Shown here piece by piece: positions 23,630-31,929 of a stretch of DNA of 32,743 nt. The notes beneath the pieces are model-generated. The model saw only the letters and a list, made by a program, of their open reading frames with translations. It had not been told where the DNA came from and ran no database searches. The DNA lies in NCBI RefSeq assembly GCF_001419745.1, contig NZ_LIRJ01000237.1, forward strand, positions 1 through 32,743, written 5' to 3'. Each line of letters starts with the position of its first letter. The first letter of the stretch is position 1. Both the position numbers and the translations under genes were made by a program. The DNA is from Streptomyces silaceus (GTDB lineage Bacteria; Actinomycetota; Actinomycetes; Streptomycetales; Streptomycetaceae).

Positions 23630-24667
23630 GTGGGGTCCCATCGCCGTCCCGCGCAGTCCGGTCTCGACCGGAGCACGCGCGTGACCGTCCTCTCAGCGGC
23701 CGCGGCCACCGCGGCCGCGGCCCTCGCCGCCGCGCCCGCGGGTGCCGCGCCGCAGGACAAGCCGTCCGACACCCGGGCCCAGGTGGACCGGCTGTACGAA
23801 CAGGCCGAGAAGGCAACCGAGGCGTACAACAAGGCCGATGAGCGCGCGGACAAGCTGCGCGCGCAGGTCGAGCGGGCCAAGGACAGCGTCGCCCGCGGCC
23901 AGGAGCGCATCAACCGCATGCGCGGCGCGCTCGGCTCGCTGGCCGGGGCGCAGTACCGCTCCGGCGGCATCGACCCCTCGCTCGCCCTGATGCTCTCCTC
24001 CGACCCGGACGGCTACCTCGACAAGGCCGCGGCCCTGGACCGCATCAGCGCCCGGCACGCGGGCGAACTCGCCGATCTGCAGCGGGCCCAGCGCAGCCTC
24101 GCCCAGGAACGCTCCGAGGCGAGCCGCAAGCTCGCCGAACTGGAGAAGAGCCGCACCACCGTCGCGCGCCACAAGCGCACCGTCGAGCACAAGCTCGCCA
24201 AGGCCAGACGGCTGCTCAACTCGCTGCCGAGCGAGGAGCGCGAGGCGTACGACAGGTCCTCGCGCTCCGGCGCCGACGGACGCACCGACATCCCGGACCT
24301 CGGCAGCGGCGTCCCGTCCTCCGCGCGGGCCGCCGCGGCCCTCGCCGCCGCCCGCTCCGCCGTCGGCCGCCCCTACGTCTGGGGCGCCAACGGTCCCTCC
24401 GGCTTCGACTGTTCGGGCCTGACCCAGTGGTCGTACGCCCAGGCCGGGGTCGGTCTGCCGCGCACCTCGCAGGCCCAGCGGTACGCCGGGCGCCAGGTGT
24501 CCCTGGCCGAGGCGCAGCCCGGCGACCTCGTGACCTACCGCGACGACGCCAGCCATATCGGGATGTACGTGGGCAACGGCCAGGTCGTGCACGCCCCGTA
24601 CCCCGGAGCGGCCGTGCGCTACGACCCCGTCGGCATGATGCCGGTGTCGTCCGTGACCCGGGTCTGA
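23630..24667 (+). CDS. Secreted NlpC/P60 peptidoglycan hydrolase, paralogue 2
   Basis: Tandem paralogue of the preceding gene, 345 aa from GTG 23630 (MGSHRRPAQSG, parallel to MASHRRPKQPS in the first), with SD-like AAGGGAG upstream. It has a signal peptide (about 1-40), coiled coil (about 45-205), a short linker, and an NlpC/P60 domain (about 232-345) with Cys261 in FDCSGLTQWSY, His309 in ASHIGMYVGNG and His321. The block around AQYRSGGIDPSLALMLSSDP (107-126) is nearly the same as in paralogue 1. The catalytic domain and linker diverge more, so the two enzymes may differ in substrate or timing. Followed after 38 bp by a lipoprotein gene, probably co-transcribed. Confidence 0.94.
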   Translation: MGSHRRPAQSGLDRSTRVTVLSAAAATAAAALAAAPAGAAPQDKPSDTRAQVDRLYEQAEKATEAYNKADERADKLRAQVERAKDSVARGQERINRMRGALGSLAGAQYRSGGIDPSLALMLSSDPDGYLDKAAALDRISARHAGELADLQRAQRSLAQERSEASRKLAELEKSRTTVARHKRTVEHKLAKARRLLNSLPSEEREAYDRSSRSGADGRTDIPDLGSGVPSSARAAAALAAARSAVGRPYVWGANGPSGFDCSGLTQWSYAQAGVGLPRTSQAQRYAGRQVSLAEAQPGDLVTYRDDASHIGMYVGNGQVVHAPYPGAAVRYDPVGMMPVSSVTRV

Positions 24668-24705
24668 CCCGCCGCCGACCGGCCGCGCCCCGTACCCTCG
24701 GGAAG

Positions 24706-25905
24706 GTGGCTGGTCACAGGCGTGGGTCGGGGGCGGTGGGGCTGTGCCTCGCGCTCTGCCTCGCCGTGCTGGCCGGATGCGGCGGTGATCCGGCGCCGGA
24801 CGCCGCCACCGGCGCGGTGCGCGCGCTGCTCGAACGGCGCGCGCGGGCCGTCCTCGACGGCGACGAGCGGGCGTACGAGAAGACCGAGCGCGGCCCCGGC
24901 GGCGCCGACCTCTTCGACAACGCGCGCGGCATCCCGCTGGCGTCCTGGGAGTACCGCCTGACCCGCCTCGACCGCTCCGGATCCGAGGCCACGGCGAGCG
25001 CCCGGCTGGACTACCGCCTCAAGGGCTACGACAGCGCCCCGCTCACCGCCGAGCGCACGCTGTCCCTGGAGCGGCGGGGCGGGCAGTGGTACGTCACCGC
25101 CGAGCGGCCCGCGAAGAAGGCGGGCGAACAGCTCTGGGACCAGGGGCGCGTGATCGCCGAGCGGGGCGCGCGCAGCCTCGTCCTCGGCGTCGGACAGAGC
25201 CCCTCGGAGCTGCGCGCCTACCGCGAGCTCGCCGACCGCGCGGTGCCCGCGGTGCGGGAGGCCTGGCCCGCGAAGTGGCCGGGGCGGGTCGTCGTCCTCG
25301 CGCCGCGGTCCCTGGCCGGGATGGCGGGGCTGCTCGGGGCACCGGCCGCCGGGTACCGGGGCATCGCGGCGGTCACGACGGGCGAGGCGGGCGGGTCCCG
25401 GCGGGCGCCGGCGGACCGGATCATCCTCAACCCCGAGGCGTACGGGATCCTCGGCGACTTCGGCAAGCAGGTCGTCCTCACCCACGAGACGACCCACGTC
25501 GCGACCCGCGCGCAGACCTCCGCGGCCACCCCGCTCTGGCTCTCCGAGGGCTTCGCGGACTGGGTGGGCTACCGCGGCACGGGGCGCACCCCGGACCAGG
25601 CGGCGCCCGAGCTGCGGCGCGCGGTCCAGAGCGGGCGCCTGCCCGGCGCGCTCCCCGACGACGAGGACTTCGGCTTCGCGGGGGACGCCGAGCGGCTCGC
25701 GGGGGCGTACGAGGGCGCGTGGCTGGCCTGCCGGATGATCGCGGAACGGTGGGGCGAGCGGAAGCTGACGGACTTCTACGGCGCGGTGGGCGCCCACAAG
25801 GAGCGGGCGGGCGCGGTCGAGGACGCGCTGGCGGAGGTCCTCGACACGACGCCGGAGGACTTCACGGCGCGCTGGCGTACGTATCTGCGCTCCGAGCTCG
25901 GCTGA
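24706..25905 (+). CDS. Lipoprotein with zinc-metallopeptidase-like (gluzincin) domain
   Basis: A 399-aa exported protein. The signal peptide ends in a clean lipobox LAGC (Cys25). The N-terminal half (about 30-135) resembles an NTF2-like fold with ASARLDYRLKGYDSAP (97-112). The C-terminal half has a zinc-peptidase signature: HETTH (260-264) with glutamate Glu281 in WLSEGFADWVGY as third ligand, the spacing of M1/peptidase-MA gluzincins. It would work on the outer face of the membrane. Substrate unknown; its position after two peptidoglycan hydrolases suggests an envelope role. GTG 24706 is chosen because it directly precedes the basic-hydrophobic signal; no well-spaced SD. The last 44 bp overlap the convergent gene. 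Confidence 0.85.
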   Translation: MAGHRRGSGAVGLCLALCLAVLAGCGGDPAPDAATGAVRALLERRARAVLDGDERAYEKTERGPGGADLFDNARGIPLASWEYRLTRLDRSGSEATASARLDYRLKGYDSAPLTAERTLSLERRGGQWYVTAERPAKKAGEQLWDQGRVIAERGARSLVLGVGQSPSELRAYRELADRAVPAVREAWPAKWPGRVVVLAPRSLAGMAGLLGAPAAGYRGIAAVTTGEAGGSRRAPADRIILNPEAYGILGDFGKQVVLTHETTHVATRAQTSAATPLWLSEGFADWVGYRGTGRTPDQAAPELRRAVQSGRLPGALPDDEDFGFAGDAERLAGAYEGAWLACRMIAERWGERKLTDFYGAVGAHKERAGAVEDALAEVLDTTPEDFTARWRTYLRSELG

Positions 25906-27100
25906 CCCGCTCCCGGGCGGACCGCCCCTCCTGGGCGCGCGGTTCGGACACCGTCTGCCGCCACAGGTTCCGGCAGGCCACCAGGGCCGCCGCGACGAGC
26001 AGGCCGTTGCGCACGACCAGCAGTGCCACCCCCAGCGGATCGCTCGCCACCACGTGCGAGAACCACACGGGGAACTCCAGGAAGGTCACCGGTGTCGCCG
26101 CGAGGACCAGACGCGCGGGCACCTCCATGCGGCTCGTGCGGAACACCAGGCAGAGGGCGGCCATCCCGATCAGCCAGAGCATGTACTGCGGGCTGATCAC
26201 CCGGCTCGTGACGGTGAAGAGCAGCACGGCCACGAACGCCGCGTCGGCGGGCGTGCTCGCCGACCAGCTCCGCGCCCGCAGCCGCCACACCAGCAGCCAG
26301 CCGAACGCCGCCGCCGTCAGGAGCTGCGCCGCCGTGCTCACCAGCGGCACGTAGGGGCCGAGGAACTCCACCGAGCCGTAGTTGAGCCGCACTTCGCCCT
26401 GCCAGCCCAGGTTGCGCGCCACGTGCAGGACGAGGGCGCCGAGCGACTCCACCTCCGTGCCGCGGTCGCGCTGGAAGGTGAGGAAGGCCAGCGCCCCCGG
26501 CATCGCCACCAGGAACACCAGCGTGAGCAGCGTGGCCGTGCCCGCCGCCGCGGCCCAGGACCGCCGGGTCGCCCGCCCGCGCGGCGTGCCGACGAGCAGC
26601 AGCACCGGCCACACCTTGAGCAGCGCCCCGAACCCCGCGAGCGTGCCCATCGTGCGCGGATGCCGGGCCCCGGCGAGCAGCGCGGCGACCGCGACGGCGG
26701 TCACCATCACGTCGTAGCGGGCGTAGACGATGGGGCCGAGCAGCGCCACGCCCAGGACCCACACCCAGGCGCCCCGCGACGACGTACCGGGCCGCCGGCC
26801 CGCGTACAGGAGCAGCCCGCAGACCGCCGCGTCGCAGAGGAAGGAGAGCACGAAGAAGGCGGACGCGTAGCCGAGGAAGGGCAGCAGGGCGGGGGAGAGG
26901 ATCGCGAGGGCGGCGGCGGGCGGGTACTGCCAGGTGACGTCGTCGAGCGGGAAGGTGCCGGTGCGCAGGACCTCGTACCAGCCCTGGTAGATGACCGACA
27001 CGTCGCTGGTCACGTCCGGGCCCGGGGCCGTCAGCACAGAGAAGACGCAGAGCAGCAGCACGGCCCTCGTCAGGACCCAGACGGTCAGGATGCGCGCCAT
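25862..27100 (-). CDS. GT87-family (DUF2029) membrane glycosyltransferase
   Basis: A polytopic enzyme of 412 aa with about ten hydrophobic helices, of the GT-C type that uses polyprenyl-phosphate sugars. The first extracytoplasmic loop has the acidic motif TSDVSVIYQGWYEVL (about 31-45) with the probable catalytic Asp, followed by WQYPPAAA. Conserved family stretches include ARYDVMVTA and RVISPQYMLWL. ATG 27100 is chosen for its SD GAGGAA; an upstream ATG at 27148 is possible. In mycobacteria a GT87 mannosyltransferase (Rv2181) lies in the corresponding neighbourhood, so a mannosyl transfer to PIM-type glycolipid or lipoglycan is plausible. It is divergent from pimB. Its 3' end overlaps the lipoprotein gene by 44 bp. 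Confidence 0.87.
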   Translation of the reverse strand: MARILTVWVLTRAVLLLCVFSVLTAPGPDVTSDVSVIYQGWYEVLRTGTFPLDDVTWQYPPAAALAILSPALLPFLGYASAFFVLSFLCDAAVCGLLLYAGRRPGTSSRGAWVWVLGVALLGPIVYARYDVMVTAVAVAALLAGARHPRTMGTLAGFGALLKVWPVLLLVGTPRGRATRRSWAAAAGTATLLTLVFLVAMPGALAFLTFQRDRGTEVESLGALVLHVARNLGWQGEVRLNYGSVEFLGPYVPLVSTAAQLLTAAAFGWLLVWRLRARSWSASTPADAAFVAVLLFTVTSRVISPQYMLWLIGMAALCLVFRTSRMEVPARLVLAATPVTFLEFPVWFSHVVASDPLGVALLVVRNGLLVAAALVACRNLWRQTVSEPRAQEGRSARERVSRARSADTYASAP

Positions 27101-27252
27101 GCGTTCCTCGCCCCATTTCACGTACTTCGTCGTGATTCGAGCAGCCATGATGCCGGGCGGAGCCGGGTCAGGTCGAAGAGGCTGGCCCGTTCGGCGCCGG
27201 CGACGCCCGGCGGGTACCGCCGACGGCCTTCGGCACCGCCCACCGCTTTCGG

Positions 27253-27258
27253 TACTGT
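27253..27258 (+). promoter_or_regulatory. Candidate leaderless -10 box of pimB
   Basis: TACTGT lies eight nt before the pimB ATG at 27267. No Shine-Dalgarno precedes the ATG (GGGCGCG only). A weak -35 (TTCGGC, 27229-27234) is 18 bp upstream. Leaderless translation is inferred. Confidence 0.45.
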
Positions 27259-27266
27259 CGGGCGCG

Positions 27267-28409
27267 ATGCACAAGACCCTGATCGTCACGAACGACTTCC
27301 CGCCCAGGCCCGGTGGCATCCAGGCGTTCCTGCACAACATGGCGCTGCGCCTGGACCCCGACCGGCTCGTCGTCTACGCCTCCACCTGGAAGCGCGGCCG
27401 CGAGGGCGCCGAGGCCACCGCCGCCTTCGACGCCGAGCAGCCCTTCCAGGTCGTGCGCGACCCCACGACGATGCTGCTGCCGACCCCGCGCGCCACCCGC
27501 CGCGCGGTCTCGCTCCTGCGCGAACACGGCTGTACGTCCGTGTGGTTCGGGGCCGCCGCCCCGCTCGGGCTCATGGCCCCGGCGCTGCGGAAGGCGGGCG
27601 CGACGCGGCTCGTCGCCACGACGCACGGGCACGAGGCCGGCTGGGCCCAGCTGCCCGCCTCACGCCGGCTGCTGCGCCGGATCGGCGAGTCGACGGACAC
27701 GATCACCTATCTCGGCGAGTACACGCGCTCGCGGATCGCCGCCGCGCTGACGCCCGCCGCGGCGGGCCGCATGGTCCAACTGCCGCCCGGCGTCGACGAG
27801 AAGACCTTCCACCCCGGCTCCGGCGGCGCCGCGGTGCGGGCGCGGCTCGGCCTGAGCGACCGGCCCGTGGTGGTCTGCGTCTCGCGGCTCGTGCCGCGCA
27901 AGGGGCAGGACACGCTGATCCTCGCCATGCCGGCGATCCTGGCGCGGGAGCCCGAGGCGGTCCTGCTGATCGTCGGCGGCGGTCCCTACGAGAAGGACCT
28001 GCGCAAGCTGGCCGCCGAGACCGGCGTCGCGGACTCCGTGCGGTTCACCGGTTCGGTGCCGTGGGAGGAACTGCCCGCGCACTACGGCGCGGGCGACGTC
28101 TTCGCCATGCCCTGCCGGACCCGGCGCGGGGGCCTGGACGTGGAGGGCCTCGGCATCGTCTACCTGGAGGCGTCCGCCACGGGCCTGCCGGTCGTCTCCG
28201 GCGACTCCGGCGGAGCGCCGGACGCCGTCCTCGACGGCGAGACGGGGTGGGTCGTGCGGGGCGGCGTGCCCGAGGAGGCGGCGGACCGGATCGTCACCCT
28301 GCTCGGCGACGAGGAGTTGCGGCGGCGCATGGGGGAGCGGGGCCGCGAGTGGGTCGAGGAGAAGTGGCGCTGGGACCTCTTGGCGGAGAGGCTCAAGGAG
28401 CTTCTGTAG
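27267..28409 (+). CDS. pimB: PimB-type GDP-mannose-dependent phosphatidylinositol mannoside mannosyltransferase
   Basis: A GT4-family GT-B enzyme of 380 aa that, in mycobacteria and corynebacteria, adds the second mannose to PIM1 at the inner membrane face. It closely resembles Rv2188c (PimB') as I remember it: LIVTNDFPPRPGGIQ (5-19), VWFGAAAPL (92-100), THGHEAGW (119-126), SRLVPRKGQDTL (206-217), GGGPY, ADVFAMPCRTR-like GDVFAMPCRTRRGG (276-289), and the EX7E motif Glu293/Glu301 in VEGLGIVYLEAS. Arg207 and Lys212 should contact the nucleotide-sugar phosphates. The C-terminal helix contains EWVEEKWRWDLLAERL. It is divergent from the GT87 gene and convergent with the FadD15-type gene, as expected of the mycobacterial block. 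Confidence 0.92.
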   Translation: MHKTLIVTNDFPPRPGGIQAFLHNMALRLDPDRLVVYASTWKRGREGAEATAAFDAEQPFQVVRDPTTMLLPTPRATRRAVSLLREHGCTSVWFGAAAPLGLMAPALRKAGATRLVATTHGHEAGWAQLPASRRLLRRIGESTDTITYLGEYTRSRIAAALTPAAAGRMVQLPPGVDEKTFHPGSGGAAVRARLGLSDRPVVVCVSRLVPRKGQDTLILAMPAILAREPEAVLLIVGGGPYEKDLRKLAAETGVADSVRFTGSVPWEELPAHYGAGDVFAMPCRTRRGGLDVEGLGIVYLEASATGLPVVSGDSGGAPDAVLDGETGWVVRGGVPEEAADRIVTLLGDEELRRRMGERGREWVEEKWRWDLLAERLKELL

Positions 28410-28427
28410 CGCCTACCGGGCTGCCAT

Positions 28428-28457
28428 CCCTGGAGGCGGCGGAGCCGCCTTCCAGGG
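28428..28457. terminator. Hairpin terminator between pimB and the acyl-CoA synthetase gene
   Basis: CCCTGGAGGCGGC (28428-28440) pairs with GCCGCC-T-TCCAGGG (28444-28457), a 13-bp stem with one bulged T and loop GGA. It lies between converging genes and can serve both. Confidence 0.75.
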
Positions 28458-28473
28458 GCGCGGGGAACCGCGC
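28458..28473. repeat. GCGCGG-GGAA-CCGCGC hairpin repeat, copy 2
   Basis: Same tetraloop hairpin as at 1268-1283, directly abutting the terminator stem. The flank here (GCGAGCGACCACGCGCGGCC) resembles the fuller form of the dispersed Streptomyces repeat. Confidence 0.65.
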
Positions 28474-28512
28474 GAGCGACCACGCGCGGCCGAGAGCCGC
28501 AAGCGATCAGGA

Positions 28513-28531
28513 GCCCCCGCGGCGAGGGGGC
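28513..28531 (-). terminator. Short GC hairpin at the 3' end of the acyl-CoA synthetase gene
   Basis: GCCCCC (28513-28518) pairs with GGGGGC (28526-28531) around GCGGCGA, 14 bp after the stop codon on the minus strand. A likely minor terminator. Confidence 0.5.
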
Positions 28532-28544
28532 GCCCCCGCCCACG

Positions 28545-30341
28545 CTACCCGCGGTAGATCGCCTCGATCTCGTCCGCGTAGTCCTTCGCCACGACGTTCC
28601 GCTTCAGCTTCAGCGACGGCGTCAGGTGCCCCGACTCCTCGGTGAACTGCGACGCGAGGACACGGAACTTGCGCACCGACTCCGCCTTGGACACCGCCGC
28701 GTTGCCGTCGTCCACCGCGCTCTGGATCGCCGCGAGCAGATCCGGGTCGTCCCGCAGCGACGCCGCGGTGGAGTCCGCCGGCTTCCCGTGCTCGGAGGCC
28801 CAGCGGCCGAGGAACTCGTCGTCGACCGTGACGAGCGCGCCCACGAAGGGCCGGCCGTCGCCGACGACCATGCACTCGGCGACGAGCGCGTGCGCGCGGA
28901 TGCGGTCCTCGATCACCGCCGGGGCGACGTTCTTGCCGCCCGCGGTCACGATGATCTCCTTCTTGCGGCCGGTGATCCGCAGATAGCCGTCCTCGTCGAG
29001 CGTGCCGATGTCGCCGGTGTGGAACCAGCCGTCGGCGAGCGCCTCCTGGGTGGCGCCCTCGTTGTTCCAGTACTCCTTGAACAGGTGCTCGCCGTGCAGC
29101 AGGACCTCGCCGTCGTCGGCGATCCGTACGACCGAGCCGGGCAGCGGCTGGCCGACCGTGCCGATCTTCTGGCGGTCCCACGGGTTGAAGGCGGTGGCGG
29201 CGCAGGACTCGGTCAGGCCGTAGCCCTCCAGGACCGTGAAGCCGATGCCGCGGAAGAAGTGGCCGAGGCGCTCGCCGAGCGGGGCGCCGCCGGAGATCGC
29301 GTACTCGCCGCGGCCGCCGAGGACGGCCCGCAGCTTGCTGAAGACCAGCTTGTCAAAGACCTTGTACTTGATCCGCAGGCCGAACGACGGGCCCGAGGGC
29401 GTGTCGAGCGCGCGGCTGTACGCGATGGCCGTGTCCGCGGCCTTGTCGAAGATCTTGCCCTTGCCGTCGGCCTGCGCGCGGGCCCGCGCGCTGTTGTAGA
29501 CCTTCTCGAAGACGCGCGGGACGCCGAGGATCAGCGTCGGCCTGAACGCGGCCAGCTCGTCGGTGAGGTGCTTGATGTCCGGCGCGTGGCCGAGCTTGAT
29601 CGGCGCCATCAGCGCGGCGACCTCGACCAGCCGTCCGAAGACGTGTGCGACGGGCAGGAAGAGCAGGACGGAACACTCGCCGGTGCGGAAGAGCGGCTTG
29701 AGGCGCTCCACCACGTTGCCGCACTCCGCGAAGAAGCTGCGGTGCGTGAGGACGCAGCCCTTGGGGCGGCCCGTGGTGCCCGAGGTGTAGACGATGGTGG
29801 CCGGGTCGTCGGCCTTGGCGACCGCGCTGCGCTCGTCGACGGTCGCGTCGGGGACCTCGGCGCCGGTGCGGTGCAGCTCCTCGACGCCGCCCTTGTCGAT
29901 CTGCCACACGTGCGCGAGGCCGGGCAGCCGGTCGCGCACGGACTCGACGGCGGCGGCGTGCGCGTCCAGCTCGACGACGCAGGCCACGGCGCCGGAGTCG
30001 CCGAGGATCCACTGGATCTGCTCGGGCGAGCTCGTCTCGTACACCGGCACGGTGACCGCGCCCGCGCTCCAGATGGCGAAGTCGAGCAGCGTCCACTCGT
30101 AGCGCGTGCGGGACATCAGGCCGACGCGGTCGCCGGGGCGCACGCCTGCGGCGATCAGGCCCTTGGCGGTGGCGCGCACATCGGCGAGGAAAGCCTTGGC
30201 GGTGACGTCCTGCCAGGTGCCGTCGACCTTGCGGCCGATGACGGCGACATCCGGGTGCTGCGCGGCATTGCGGCGGACGATGTCGGTCAGATTGCCGTCC
30301 GCTGGGACCTCGTACAGGGCCGGAAGGCTGAACTCGCGCAA
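28545..30341 (-). CDS. Long-chain acyl-CoA synthetase (FadD15 type)
   Basis: An AMP-forming ligase of 598 aa that activates fatty acids via acyl-adenylate to acyl-CoA. Motifs: the ATP/AMP loop YTSGTTGRPKG (185-195), an adenine-binding segment EGYGLTESCAA in the middle of the protein, the hinge-proximal GWFHTGDIGTLDEDGYL, and GRKKEIIVTAGGKNVAP with the hinge and catalytic-lysine region near the C-terminus (LKLKRNVV). The best start is TTG 30341 (MREFSLPALYEVP), because TAGGAG lies 8 nt upstream and the length then matches Rv2187 FadD15 (about 600 aa). An ATG at 30422 would add 27 residues. Convergent with pimB and divergent from the phosphoesterase gene. It probably supplies activated acyl chains for membrane lipids; the substrate is not readable. 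Confidence 0.93.
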   Translation of the reverse strand: MREFSLPALYEVPADGNLTDIVRRNAAQHPDVAVIGRKVDGTWQDVTAKAFLADVRATAKGLIAAGVRPGDRVGLMSRTRYEWTLLDFAIWSAGAVTVPVYETSSPEQIQWILGDSGAVACVVELDAHAAAVESVRDRLPGLAHVWQIDKGGVEELHRTGAEVPDATVDERSAVAKADDPATIVYTSGTTGRPKGCVLTHRSFFAECGNVVERLKPLFRTGECSVLLFLPVAHVFGRLVEVAALMAPIKLGHAPDIKHLTDELAAFRPTLILGVPRVFEKVYNSARARAQADGKGKIFDKAADTAIAYSRALDTPSGPSFGLRIKYKVFDKLVFSKLRAVLGGRGEYAISGGAPLGERLGHFFRGIGFTVLEGYGLTESCAATAFNPWDRQKIGTVGQPLPGSVVRIADDGEVLLHGEHLFKEYWNNEGATQEALADGWFHTGDIGTLDEDGYLRITGRKKEIIVTAGGKNVAPAVIEDRIRAHALVAECMVVGDGRPFVGALVTVDDEFLGRWASEHGKPADSTAASLRDDPDLLAAIQSAVDDGNAAVSKAESVRKFRVLASQFTEESGHLTPSLKLKRNVVAKDYADEIEAIYRG

Positions 30342-30626
30342 GACTGCTGCTCCTACATAGGGCGCCGGCGCCACGACGTTGTGTGCTGCGACGGTGCGGT
30401 CCAAGATCGGGCAGGTGCTCAATCAGTGGGGGGCTGAGCACTACTGGACTGCCCGGACGTTACCCATCGGTATGGCTGGTTCGGTAGGGGGGCAGGCCCA
30501 GATGTTCGGTGCGTCACACGTCGTTGTGGTCTGATTCGCACAGTACGCCACCGTCTTCCCGACTCGGAAGTAACCGCAGGTCCGGCGGCTGTCGGAAGCC
30601 CCCTACCCGCTGCGCGGCGCCCGTCC
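30342..30626. promoter_or_regulatory. Divergent intergenic region with inverted repeats
   Basis: This gap between two divergent genes has no coding potential I trust. It holds a 12-bp palindrome GGCGCCGGCGCC (30361-30372) and an inverted repeat GTGCTCA (30415-30421) / TGAGCAC (30435-30441) about 80 bp before the synthetase start. Promoters of both neighbours must be here, but only the rightward -10 is clear. Confidence 0.45.
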
Positions 30627-30632
30627 TAGGGT
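30627..30632 (+). promoter_or_regulatory. Leaderless -10 box of the metallophosphoesterase gene
   Basis: TAGGGT ends seven nt before ATG 30640, the spacing expected when transcription starts at the start codon. There is no SD. It argues against the in-frame GTG at 30631, which lies inside the -10 box. Confidence 0.55.
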
Positions 30633-30639
30633 GATCGGT

Positions 30640-31410
30640 ATGCCAGCTTTCCGGGTCAACGTGGTCAGTGACGTGCACGGCAACGCCGAGGGGCTCGCGC
30701 GCGCGGGCGAGGGCGCGGACGCGCTCGTCTGCCTCGGTGACCTCGTGCTCTTCCTCGACTACGCCGATCACTCGCGCGGCATCTTCCCCGATCTGTTCGG
30801 CGCCGGGAACGCGACGAGGCTGGTGGAGCTGCGTACCGCGCGCCGTTTCGACGAGGCCAGGGAATTCGGCCGGAAACTGTGGGCGGGCATCGACCGCGCC
30901 CCGGCGATCGAGTCGGCGGTCCGCAAGCAGTACGCCGAACTCTTCGCGGCCTTCCCCACTCCGACGTACGCCACGTACGGCAACGTCGACATGCCGACCC
31001 TGTGGTCCGAGTACGCGGGCCCGGGCACCACCGTCCTGGACGGCGAGCGCGTCGAGATCGGCGGCCGTGTCTTCGGCTTCGTCGGCGGCGGCCTGCGCAC
31101 CCCGATGCGCACGCCCTACGAGATCGGCGACGAGGAGTACGCCGCCAAGATCGAGGCCGTCGGCGAGGTCGACGTCCTGTGCACCCACATCCCGCCGGAC
31201 GTCCCCGAGCTCCTCTACGACACCGTCGCGCGCCGCTTCGAGCGGGGCAGCCGGGCGCTGCTCGACGCCATCCGCAGGACCCGTCCGAAGTACGCGCTCT
31301 TCGGCCACGTCCACCAGCCCCTGGTCAGGCGCATGCGCATCGGCGCGACCGAATGCGTGAACGTCGGGCACTTCGCCGGGTCCGGCAGGCCCTGGGCCCT
31401 GGAGTGGTGA
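30640..31410 (+). CDS. Calcineurin-like metallophosphoesterase
   Basis: A cytosolic phosphoesterase of 256 aa with the complete two-metal motif set: Asp11 and His13 (SDVHGNAEG), Asp34 (CLGDLV), Asn115 (YGNVDMP), His183 (CTHIPPD), His223 and His225 (FGHVHQP). The fold is of the YfcE/MJ0936-like small phosphodiesterase class; the substrate (nucleotide, cyclic nucleotide or lipid phosphate) cannot be told. A helical insert (about 40-105) between the second and third motifs is unusual in size. ATG 30640 fits the leaderless promoter. It is followed after 71 bp by the SRPBCC gene in the same direction. Confidence 0.9.
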   Translation: MPAFRVNVVSDVHGNAEGLARAGEGADALVCLGDLVLFLDYADHSRGIFPDLFGAGNATRLVELRTARRFDEAREFGRKLWAGIDRAPAIESAVRKQYAELFAAFPTPTYATYGNVDMPTLWSEYAGPGTTVLDGERVEIGGRVFGFVGGGLRTPMRTPYEIGDEEYAAKIEAVGEVDVLCTHIPPDVPELLYDTVARRFERGSRALLDAIRRTRPKYALFGHVHQPLVRRMRIGATECVNVGHFAGSGRPWALEW

Positions 31411-31481
31411 CCGCCCGGCGCGCGGTAGCCTTCACGCGGTACACACCACCTCATCCCGGCGCATCTGGAGGAGCCACAGCG

Positions 31482-31919
31482 ATGGCGGAACACACCAGCT
31501 CGAGCATCACGATCGAGGCGGCGCCGGCCGAGGTCATGGAGGTGATCGCCGACTTCGCGCGCTACCCGGACTGGACGGGAGAGGTGAAGGAGGCCGAGGT
31601 CCTCGCCACCGACGAGCAGGGCCGCGCGCAGCAGGTCCGCCTCGTCATGGACGCGGGCGCGATCAAGGACGACCAGACGCTGGGCTACACCTGGACCGGC
31701 GACGACGAGGTGAGCTGGACCCTCGTCAAGTCCCAGATGCTCCGCTCGCTGGACGGCTCCTACCTCCTGAAGCCGGCGGGCTCCGGCACCCAGGTCACCT
31801 ACCAGCTCACCGTCGACGTCAAGATCCCGATGCTCGGCATGATCAAGCGCAAGGCGGAGAAGGTCATCATCGACCGCGCCCTCGCGGGCCTGAAGAAGCG
31901 GGTGGAGACGGGCAAGTAG
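31482..31919 (+). CDS. SRPBCC (START/polyketide cyclase-like) protein
   Basis: A 145-aa protein with the lipid- or ligand-binding helix-grip fold. Signatures are the first strand and helix SITIEAAPAEVMEVIADF (8-25), the YPDWTGEVKEAEVL segment (28-41) and the long C-terminal helix (about 118-142, LGMIKRKAEKVIIDRALAGL). The ATG has a clear SD, GGAGGAG (31466-31472). It corresponds in position and type to Rv2185c next to fadD15 in M. tuberculosis. A lipid carrier or sensing role linked to neighbouring envelope genes is inference. Confidence 0.9.
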   Translation: MAEHTSSSITIEAAPAEVMEVIADFARYPDWTGEVKEAEVLATDEQGRAQQVRLVMDAGAIKDDQTLGYTWTGDDEVSWTLVKSQMLRSLDGSYLLKPAGSGTQVTYQLTVDVKIPMLGMIKRKAEKVIIDRALAGLKKRVETGK

Positions 31920-31929
31920 CCCGCCCGCC

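Noticed and set aside
26054..28645. An 863-codon open frame on the plus strand over GT87 and pimB
   Set aside because: It is antisense to the GT87 gene and out of frame with pimB; no motif or RBS.
30342..30422. ATG 30422 as start of the acyl-CoA synthetase
   Set aside because: TTG 30341 has a TAGGAG SD and gives the usual FadD15 length; the extra 27 residues do not look like family sequence.
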